Assembly: GCA_028822945.1 (NCBI GenBank)
Contig: JAPKCN010000098.1
Location: 1-7,127, forward strand
Direction of reading: 5' to 3'
Source of the DNA: Porticoccaceae bacterium
Lineage (GTDB): Bacteria; Pseudomonadota; Gammaproteobacteria; Pseudomonadales; Porticoccaceae
Length of the DNA: 7,127 nucleotides
The position numbers were made by a program, and so were the translations under genes. The notes below the pieces were generated by a model. The model worked only from the letters and a program-made list of their open reading frames with translations, was not told the origin of the DNA and ran no database searches. Below, piece after piece: positions 1-4,999 of this stretch (its first letter is position 1; the number at the start of each line of letters is the position of its first letter).

Positions 1-893
1 GATGGTTTCGAACGCGTCGGCTTGTCTTCGCGTTTAGATACTGCGTAATGAGCACTGCGTAGCACCTCGAGCGCGGTATCTGTCTGCTCATTAGTTGTCG
101 GCCTGAACGCAACGCGTAGATATTTTTTAACATCGAATCGCACTTTGACCGGATCTCTGTTCTCGACACCCTGCTGATTTTCTAAATCCGCTTGAATGGT
201 CCAATACTCCTCGGGCTCGAATGCGCGTATTTCGCGTTCTCGCTCGACTAACATGCGCACAGCAACCGACTGCACGCGCCCTGCAGATAGTCCGCGGCCA
301 ACTTTTTCCCAAAGCAGTGGCGATGCCATAAAGCCAACTACGCGATCCAGAAAGCGTCGAGCCTGTTGCGCGTCCACCCTGTTAGTATTCAGTTCGCCGG
401 GGTCGGCAAACGCATTGCGTATAGCTTTTTTTGTAATTTCGTTGAAGACTACACGCTTGTAGCGACTGGCGTCTCCGCCAATTACTTCAGTTAAATGCCA
501 CGCAATTGCCTCACCTTCACGATCCATATCCGTTGCGAGGTAGACAGTATCAGCATTCTTAGCGAGCTTTTTTAGTTCCGCAACGACTTTTTCCTTACCC
601 GGCAGTGTTGCATATTCGGCCTTCCAATTATTTTCTGGATTGATGCCCATACTGTTAAAAAGCTGACTTTTAGCCTTTTTGTCGCGGTGTGCTAGCTTTA
701 CCTCTGGCGACATTTTTCTAGTCGCAGCCGCTTGTTTTGCTCGTTCTTTGGGGTCACTCGGAGCGCGGCTAGCGCCGGTGGGTAGGTCGCGAATATGGCC
801 TACACTCGATTTGACCACAAAGTCATCACCAAGATAGCGATTAATGGTCTTCGCCTTAGCAGGCGATTCGACGATAACAAGCGATTTACCCAT
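1..893 (-). CDS. topA: DNA topoisomerase I (type IA), N-terminal 297 residues, 3' end cut by window edge
   Basis: Type IA topoisomerase that relaxes negative supercoils by cutting and passing single strands; a cytoplasmic housekeeping enzyme. Translated from the ATG at 893-891, the frame stays open for 297 codons to the left edge. The TOPRIM domain is plain: the start MGKSLVIVESPAKAKTI carries the catalytic Glu9 and Lys13, and the Mg-binding DMDREGE motif sits at 122-128 (Asp122, Asp124, Glu126), matching E. coli Glu9, Asp111, Asp113 and Glu115. The offset of 11 comes from a longer charged stretch at about 44-76. The block around RFLDRVVGF and VGRGLSAGRVQSVAVR (180-213) is the conserved type IA region after TOPRIM. 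The active-site tyrosine, expected a few tens of residues further on, and the C-terminal zinc/ribbon domains are outside the window. The start is supported by a strong ribosome binding site 8 bases upstream. No frameshift or stop was seen in the visible part. The family call is essentially certain. Confidence 0.97.
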   Translation of the reverse strand, partial: MGKSLVIVESPAKAKTINRYLGDDFVVKSSVGHIRDLPTGASRAPSDPKERAKQAAATRKMSPEVKLAHRDKKAKSQLFNSMGINPENNWKAEYATLPGKEKVVAELKKLAKNADTVYLATDMDREGEAIAWHLTEVIGGDASRYKRVVFNEITKKAIRNAFADPGELNTNRVDAQQARRFLDRVVGFMASPLLWEKVGRGLSAGRVQSVAVRMLVEREREIRAFEPEEYWTIQADLENQQGVENRDPVKVRFDVKKYLRVAFRPTTNEQTDTALEVLRSAHYAVSKREDKPTRSKP

Positions 894-901
894 AGGGAAC
901 A

Positions 902-910
902 ACCTCCTCC
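902..910 (-). promoter_or_regulatory. topA: Strong Shine-Dalgarno for topA
   Basis: Read on the minus strand this is GGAGGAGGT, a near-maximal match to the 16S anti-Shine-Dalgarno sequence, 8 bases before the ATG at 893. It fixes the topA start and suggests efficient initiation. Confidence 0.85.
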
Positions 911-1000
911 ATATTGTTGCGCGTCCACCGCAGTGAACACGCTATTGCTAATCTGCTAATACTCATGCCGCTGTAACAAAATAGATAGACACGATCAAAG

Positions 1001-1018
1001 AGCGCATATATACGCGCT
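1001..1018. repeat. Palindrome containing a 16-bp alternating purine-pyrimidine tract upstream of topA
   Basis: The 5-bp arms AGCGC/GCGCT flank an 8-base AT-rich centre. Positions 1002-1017 are perfectly alternating purine-pyrimidine: GC repeats at both ends and TA repeats in the middle. Such DNA can adopt left-handed Z form or extrude a small cruciform under negative superhelical stress. It lies in the gap of about 140 bases between the membrane-protein gene and topA and overlaps the candidate -10 box. It is not followed by a T run on either strand, so it does not look like an intrinsic terminator. The sequence pattern is certain; a functional role is inferred. Confidence 0.6.
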
Positions 1019-1036
1019 TGAACACCATCAGGTCAA
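1007..1036 (-). promoter_or_regulatory. Candidate sigma70-type promoter for topA
   Basis: On the minus strand, TTGACC (1036-1031, 5 of 6 to TTGACA) is followed after 18 bases by TATATA (1012-1007, 4 of 6 to TATAAT). The -35 box overlaps the stop codon of the upstream membrane-protein gene, so topA could have its own promoter as well as read-through from that gene. Transcription would begin near position 1000 and give a leader of about 105 bases. The -10 box lies inside an alternating purine-pyrimidine palindrome. This rests only on box matches and position. Confidence 0.4.
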
Positions 1037-1542
1037 GGTTTGAGATGTTTTTTTTCGAGTAAATCCCGCAGAATCGATAAACTGTGCAAGATAGTGGCCA
1101 GCGCTTCGGTATCTTCTCGCTCGGCCCAAGTAACTCCGATACCCGAAGCACTACATAACACCGCCGAAACCGACTCGGGCATACTGGTAGTCGCCACCAA
1201 CAGTGGCTCAGCCAGATCTTCATGTGCCTCGGCAATGAACCACTGCCAGTCCGAAAAGCGCGACTCCCAACCGCGTTGACTGTGACGATGCAACACCCAG
1301 TTTTCATTAGGTCTAAACCCCCGCCAAGGAAGTCTATAACATACCGTCTCCAGGCGATCTTCATCCTCCCTGGCGTCTGGTCGTCTATGCAATATAACTT
1401 GCATCCCCGTCGATCTAGCAAATTCCCGCAAACTCTCGATATGTCGTTGACGGGGAGAAGAGCGCATCCACAAAATCGGCGAAACCAGCATTAGTATGAC
1501 ACCCGCTATTAACAACCAAACCATTTCGTAATACTCTGTCAC
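1033..1542 (-). CDS. Conserved-looking single-pass membrane protein of unknown function
   Basis: 169 residues, not assigned to a named family. The start used is GTG at 1542, with GGTGGG five bases upstream. An in-frame ATG at 1524 (residue 7) is possible but has a poorer ribosome binding site. One hydrophobic helix spans about residues 8-26 (from VWLLIAGVILM to LW) and is followed at once by basic residues (R27, R31, R33), which predicts N-terminus out and the remaining 140 or so residues in the cytoplasm. The soluble part is rich in Trp, Arg and Glu, with a WRGFRPNENWVLHRH stretch near 74-88, a WQWFIAEAHEDL stretch near 99-110, and a leucine-rich helical tail with LATILHSLSILRDLLEKK. No catalytic signature is visible. 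It lies directly upstream of topA on the same strand and divergent from usp. I recall short membrane-anchored hypothetical proteins in the topA-usp neighbourhood of pseudomonads, but this is memory, not a search. The gene looks real: the frame is long, it has a sensible membrane helix, and it fits tightly between its neighbours. Confidence 0.8.
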   Translation of the reverse strand: MTEYYEMVWLLIAGVILMLVSPILWMRSSPRQRHIESLREFARSTGMQVILHRRPDAREDEDRLETVCYRLPWRGFRPNENWVLHRHSQRGWESRFSDWQWFIAEAHEDLAEPLLVATTSMPESVSAVLCSASGIGVTWAEREDTEALATILHSLSILRDLLEKKHLKP

Positions 1543-1553
1543 TGACGCCCACC

Positions 1554-1580
1554 AAAACTAGGGAGTCATTCTAAAACTAG
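1554..1580. repeat. 8-bp direct repeat AAAACTAG in the divergent usp upstream region
   Basis: AAAACTAG occurs at 1554-1561 and again at 1573-1580, 19 bases apart, both within the 52-base gap between the divergent membrane-protein gene and usp. Each copy is followed closely by GGAG; the second of these is the usp ribosome binding site. It could be a pair of regulator half-sites on nearly the same helix face, or a small tandem duplication. The repeat itself is certain; the role is unknown. Confidence 0.5.
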
Positions 1581-1581
1581 C

Positions 1582-1586
1582 GGAGG
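1582..1586 (+). promoter_or_regulatory. Shine-Dalgarno for the universal stress protein gene
   Basis: GGAGG, 8 bases before the ATG at 1595, supports that start. No clear sigma70 boxes could be placed with normal spacing in the 52-base intergenic gap, so the usp promoter may lie inside the start of the divergent gene. Confidence 0.75.
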
Positions 1587-1594
1587 CGAACTCC

Positions 1595-2056
1595 ATGTTC
1601 AGTTACCAACACATTCTCGTCGGAGTCGATTTGTCGTCACAATCGCAACAAATCATAGCGCGTGTCAACTTACTATTTGCCAAGACCGCCTGCAGAGTCT
1701 CTCTATGTCACATTTTAGAACCAATCACACTGGCTTACGGCACCGATATTCCCATAGACCTCACTGAGGTGCGCTCGCAACTCCAACACAATGCTATGCG
1801 TGCGCTCGAAACCCTCGCCGAATCGCTGCAGATAAGCGATTCGCAACAGCTTGTCTTAATTGGTGATCCGGCCCATGAAATGCATCATTTAGCCGATGAG
1901 CTAGCGGTTGATCTAATAGTCGTCGGTACCCATGGCCGCCATGGCTTGTCGCTGCTGTTTGGATCCACCAGCACGCGGGTTTTACACGGCACCGGATGCG
2001 ATATTTTGGCGGTGCGGATCAACCCAATAGACGACATGGATCAGATGACTACTTGA
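1595..2056 (+). CDS. Universal stress protein, UspA family
   Basis: 153 residues, a normal length for a single-domain Usp. These are small cytoplasmic, usually dimeric alpha/beta proteins induced by starvation and stress; some bind ATP. The N-terminal strand HILVGVDLS carries the usual adenine-contacting Asp12. The middle has the amphipathic helix of the fold (about 57-80). The ATP-loop signature is at 111-124: GTHGRHG followed by SLLFGST. The C-terminal strand CDILAVR closes the sheet. Between the second Gly of GTHG and the GS pair there are 8 residues rather than the 9 of the MJ0577-type consensus; I recall this shorter form in other proteobacterial Usp proteins, so ATP binding is plausible but not assured. 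It is the first gene of a plus-strand group with slt and tatD (59-base gap to slt) and divergent from the small membrane-protein gene. Which Usp paralogue it is cannot be told. Confidence 0.92.
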   Translation: MFSYQHILVGVDLSSQSQQIIARVNLLFAKTACRVSLCHILEPITLAYGTDIPIDLTEVRSQLQHNAMRALETLAESLQISDSQQLVLIGDPAHEMHHLADELAVDLIVVGTHGRHGLSLLFGSTSTRVLHGTGCDILAVRINPIDDMDQMTT

Positions 2057-2081
2057 TGCAGAAATACGCATCCCTTACTAT
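2053..2081 (+). promoter_or_regulatory. Weak candidate promoter for slt-tatD
   Basis: TTGATG (2053-2058) and TACTAT (2076-2081) are separated by 17 bases, each 4 of 6 to the sigma70 consensus. The -35 box overlaps the usp stop codon. The start would be near 2088, giving a leader of under 30 bases. Matches of this quality occur by chance; it is listed only because the spacing and location are right. Confidence 0.25.
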
Positions 2082-2115
2082 CGCAGTGTGCCAAAGACTA
2101 AGATGAGAAAACCCA

Positions 2116-4152
2116 ATGCAGTGCGTCAAATCGCAGACCAAAATTAGACCGTCATACACAATCACCGATATTAGAAGCATTTTTATGGCTTTGCTGATTG
2201 GTTTTTTGACGCTAACAATAAGTCCATTGTCGGCATCGGCCAATGCCGAAAAAACAATTACTGCAACGCAACCCAACAACTTGCATGCTCAACGAGCACT
2301 GTATTCAACGGCCATTGCAATGATCGATGCACGCGACTGGCGCGGTTTGCGTGCGCTGCGCGGTCAATTGGTCGATTACCCCCTACATTCATATTTAGAG
2401 TATGCCGATCTGCTGGCTAATATGAGTCTTCCGCAGCGCCTGAAAATCTCAGAATATCTCGATCAACATGAAGATTCTGTGCTCGCATACCGGCTTCGGT
2501 CTAAGTGGTTAGCCTATCTGGCAGATCGCGGTCAATGGACATATTATTTACAGTATTACCGCTCTGATGAGGCCAGCACGGCACGGCGCTGCCAGTTTCA
2601 TTTGGCGCAATACTATCGCCAACAACGCACCGCAGCAATTGCCGGAGGCCAGGAATTATGGACTGTTGGCAACTCGCAACCACGCCAGTGCAACGACCTA
2701 TTTAAAATCCTCATGCGCAATGGTAAAATTGACGATGGGCGTGCGTGGGAGCGTTTTCAGCAGGCGCTGCTGGCACACAACCATTCGTTAGCGCGCTACA
2801 TCCGGCAGTTTATGACTGAACCCGATACCCGTCGTCGCGCCGAGGTTTACTACCAGCTAGATCGCCGCCCAGAAACTCTCGCAAATGAGATCGATTCACT
2901 GATCGAGAAACCTCAAACTGCAGCCATCGTCGGGCATGCTCTGCGGCATCTGGCAAAGCGCAACCCCCAGCGAGCGATTTTAGTCTGGCGGCGCTGGCAA
3001 GCCCACTTTGCGCTTGCCGAAGCCGATAGAGCGGAAGTAGTGTCAGCTCTGGTAAAGGCACTCGTAAAAGTTGGCGATCGGCAACAGGCCGATCAGTATC
3101 TGCAACAACACGCAGATGTGATCAACAGCCAACTAGAGGGTAGCGTTATCGAATGGCGCATTCGCCACGCGCTCAAAGAGGAAAACTGGCCAGATGTGCT
3201 GCGCTGGATAGGTGCACTATCGGAGGATCGCCAGAAACGCAGCGCCTGGCGTTATTGGCGTATTCGCAGCCTCGAAAGCATACCAGCTTCAGATGTCGTT
3301 TTAACTCGCCAACTAACCCGTGAACTGGCCCTTGAAAGAGATTTTTATGGCTTTTTAATGAGTGAAAAACTACAGCAAAATTACAGCTTTAACCATCGCC
3401 CTGCCGAAGTCGACGAAGCCACGCAAAGACGCGTCGAAGCGCTGCCAGCACTCCACCGTGCACGCGAATTATACCATCATGAACGCATCGTCGAGGCCAA
3501 TCGGGAATGGCATGCGGCAACCAAGGAGTTCGCGCAAGAAGATTGGATGGCAGCAGCCATTATGACCCATCAATGGGAGTGGCACAGCCGCGCCATCATC
3601 GCCATGGCACAGGCGCAGTTCTGGGATGACATCGTCATCCGCTTTCCACTTGCATACCAAGCAGCATTGCAGCGAGCGGCAGAGTCATCCGGTGTAGCCA
3701 GCCATACACTGTATGCCATAGCACGTCAGGAGAGCGCTTTTGAGCGCAGTGCCACCTCCAGTGCTGGCGCTATAGGTATGTTACAGATTATGCCGGCAAC
3801 AGCTAAGGAAACCGCACGACAATTCGGCATTCCATACCGCGACAAGCGCCAATTGCGCGACCTTGCTACCAATCTACCGATTGGTTCGCAATACTATAAA
3901 AGCCTGTTAAAGCGTTTTGATAACAATAGAATACTGGCAACAGCAGCCTATAATGCCGGCCCTGAACGAGTTGCCAAGTGGCTGTCGAGAAGCCGCGGTG
4001 AGCAGCCCTTTGACATCTGGGTAGAACTCATCCCATTTAAAGAGACACGCGGCTATGTCACTAATGTGTTGATGTATTCTTCGATTTATTCCCACCGTCT
4101 GGGCAACGACACACCGATGCTCGAGACGAGCGAACGAGAACAGCTGTTATAG
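2116..4152 (+). CDS. slt: Soluble lytic murein transglycosylase (Slt70 type, GH23)
   Basis: Periplasmic enzyme that cleaves the MurNAc-GlcNAc bond of peptidoglycan to leave 1,6-anhydroMurNAc ends, used in wall turnover and recycling. It has 678 residues against about 645 for E. coli Slt70. A signal peptide is visible: a basic N-region, a hydrophobic core from about 23 to 37 (MALLIGFLTLTI) and a likely cleavage after SASANA at residue 44. The start is uncertain. ATG 2116 gives a long basic N-region, while ATG 2185 (Met24) starts at the hydrophobic core with no positive charge, so I prefer 2116 despite a weak ribosome binding site. Residues from about 50 to 500 are helical, Arg/Gln/Leu/Trp-rich repeats expected for the doughnut-shaped U and L domains. 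The catalytic domain starts near 510: ARQESAF holds the catalytic Glu539 (codon 3730-3732), followed by SAGAIGMLQIMPATA (549-563) and AYNAGP (611-616), the three GH23 hallmarks. The gene sits 22 bases before tatD and is probably co-transcribed with it. Confidence 0.96.
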   Translation: MQCVKSQTKIRPSYTITDIRSIFMALLIGFLTLTISPLSASANAEKTITATQPNNLHAQRALYSTAIAMIDARDWRGLRALRGQLVDYPLHSYLEYADLLANMSLPQRLKISEYLDQHEDSVLAYRLRSKWLAYLADRGQWTYYLQYYRSDEASTARRCQFHLAQYYRQQRTAAIAGGQELWTVGNSQPRQCNDLFKILMRNGKIDDGRAWERFQQALLAHNHSLARYIRQFMTEPDTRRRAEVYYQLDRRPETLANEIDSLIEKPQTAAIVGHALRHLAKRNPQRAILVWRRWQAHFALAEADRAEVVSALVKALVKVGDRQQADQYLQQHADVINSQLEGSVIEWRIRHALKEENWPDVLRWIGALSEDRQKRSAWRYWRIRSLESIPASDVVLTRQLTRELALERDFYGFLMSEKLQQNYSFNHRPAEVDEATQRRVEALPALHRARELYHHERIVEANREWHAATKEFAQEDWMAAAIMTHQWEWHSRAIIAMAQAQFWDDIVIRFPLAYQAALQRAAESSGVASHTLYAIARQESAFERSATSSAGAIGMLQIMPATAKETARQFGIPYRDKRQLRDLATNLPIGSQYYKSLLKRFDNNRILATAAYNAGPERVAKWLSRSRGEQPFDIWVELIPFKETRGYVTNVLMYSSIYSHRLGNDTPMLETSEREQLL

Positions 4153-4164
4153 TGCTCTTAATAC

Positions 4165-4169
4165 GGAGG
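4165..4169 (+). promoter_or_regulatory. tatD: Shine-Dalgarno for tatD
   Basis: GGAGG, 5 bases before the ATG at 4175, inside the 22-base gap after the slt stop. The short gap leaves no room for a separate promoter, which supports translation of tatD from the slt transcript. Confidence 0.75.
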
Positions 4170-4174
4170 GCATT

Positions 4175-4969
4175 ATGCTCATTGATATAGGCGCTAATCT
4201 GGCCAGCCATCGCTTTGATGGCGACTTGATTGAGGTGCTAGGGCACGCCAAAACTGCGAGTATTGAAAGGATCATTATCACCGGCACCTCCCTACAAGAA
4301 AGCCAAGCGGCACTTGATCTATGTACTGCGCATGCCGAGCAGTTCCCCCAAATGCTGTATGCAACCGCCGGAATTCATCCGCATTCAGCCGATCAATTTG
4401 ATCCGCAATCGATTGCTAGCCTAAGATCCATCGCCGAGCATCCAGCGGTCGTTGCCATTGGTGAAACCGGTCTCGACTTTTATCGTAATCTAGCGTCGCC
4501 AGAGATTCAACAACGGTCCTTTGAAGCACACTTAGAGTTGGCAATCGAACTGAAAATGCCATTATTTTTACACGAGAGAAATGCTGCTACAAGGCAACTA
4601 GAAATTCTTAAAACCTACCGAGACGAGTTTGGCGACGCGGTTATACACTGCTTTACTGGGGACCGAAAAACTCTCTACAAATATCTCGATATGGACTTGC
4701 ACATTGGTATTACTGGCTGGATCTGCGATGAGAAACGCGGATTAGAACTACAAAGAATCGTCGCGGATATTCCCCTAGATCGGCTGATGATAGAGAGCGA
4801 CTCCCCTTATCTACTCCCTCGCAATATGGCTTTTTCACCAAAAAATAATCGTAATGAACCGGCATTTTTACCCTGGGTAGTTACGGGTCTCGCCGCGCAC
4901 AGGCCCGAGACCGAATCCGAGATCATCGCCAAAAGTGGCGCTACCGCTAAGAACTTTTTCACTATTTAA
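4175..4969 (+). CDS. tatD: TatD family metal-dependent nuclease
   Basis: 264 residues, close to the 260 of E. coli TatD. TatD is a cytoplasmic TIM-barrel metallohydrolase with DNase activity, linked to DNA repair and DNA fragmentation; despite its name it is not needed for Tat export. The N-terminus reads MLIDIGANLAS instead of the DxHxH start of the paralogues YcfH and YjjV, which is the mark of TatD proper. Further TatD-like blocks are ITGTSLQESQ (35-44), AGIHPH (65-70), AIGETGLDF (94-102), HCFTG (158-162), GITGWICDEKRGLEL (178-192), ESDSPYLLPR (207-216) and RNEPAFLP (226-233). Expected metal ligands are Glu97, His133, His158 and Asp209, all present. Position 133 reads LHERNA where E. coli has MHCRDA, so the ligand is kept but its neighbour differs. 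The gene follows slt closely and runs tail to tail into the GH3 gene. Confidence 0.95.
   Translation: MLIDIGANLASHRFDGDLIEVLGHAKTASIERIIITGTSLQESQAALDLCTAHAEQFPQMLYATAGIHPHSADQFDPQSIASLRSIAEHPAVVAIGETGLDFYRNLASPEIQQRSFEAHLELAIELKMPLFLHERNAATRQLEILKTYRDEFGDAVIHCFTGDRKTLYKYLDMDLHIGITGWICDEKRGLELQRIVADIPLDRLMIESDSPYLLPRNMAFSPKNNRNEPAFLPWVVTGLAAHRPETESEIIAKSGATAKNFFTI
4927..4940. repeat. Short hairpin near the 3' end of tatD
   Basis: Arms CGCCA and TGGCG form a perfect 5-bp stem around a 4-base loop inside the last codons of tatD. On the plus strand a run of five T occurs about 14 bases after the stem, too far for a canonical intrinsic terminator. It is listed because no better terminator exists for either of the two converging genes. 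Confidence 0.25.
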
Positions 4970-4999
4970 ACGCACCCATACTTGCCTTTTAACGGTTAT
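4970..4999. other. 30-bp convergent intergenic gap without a recognisable terminator
   Basis: tatD (plus) and the GH3 gene (minus) stop 30 bases apart. The gap is AT-rich, with a TTTT run, and I see no stem-loop within it on either strand. Termination of the two transcripts must rely on Rho, on structures inside the opposite gene, or on something I could not recognise. Confidence 0.6.

Noticed and set aside
196..462. 88-residue plus-strand frame inside topA
   Set aside because: It is antisense to an unbroken, clearly conserved TopA reading frame; composition is typical of an antisense shadow.
1001..1018. The GCGC palindrome as an intrinsic terminator of the membrane-protein gene
   Set aside because: The stem is only 5 bp with an AT-rich loop and is followed by CTTTG rather than a T tract, so the promoter-linked interpretation fits better.
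963..1421. 152-residue minus-strand frame overlapping the membrane-protein gene
   Set aside because: It lies almost entirely inside the 1033-1542 gene in another frame, has no good ribosome binding site and shows no recognisable motif. The 1033-1542 frame has the sensible membrane helix and start.
2049..2279. 76-residue minus-strand frame across the usp-slt junction
   Set aside because: It is antisense to the slt signal-peptide region; its hydrophobic look is only the complement of that sequence, and it has no ribosome binding site I trust.
4886..4912. Inverted repeat GGTCTCG...CGAGACC as a tatD terminator
   Set aside because: The 7-bp arms are exact, but the loop is 13 bases, it lies about 55 bases inside the gene, and no T run follows; likely chance.
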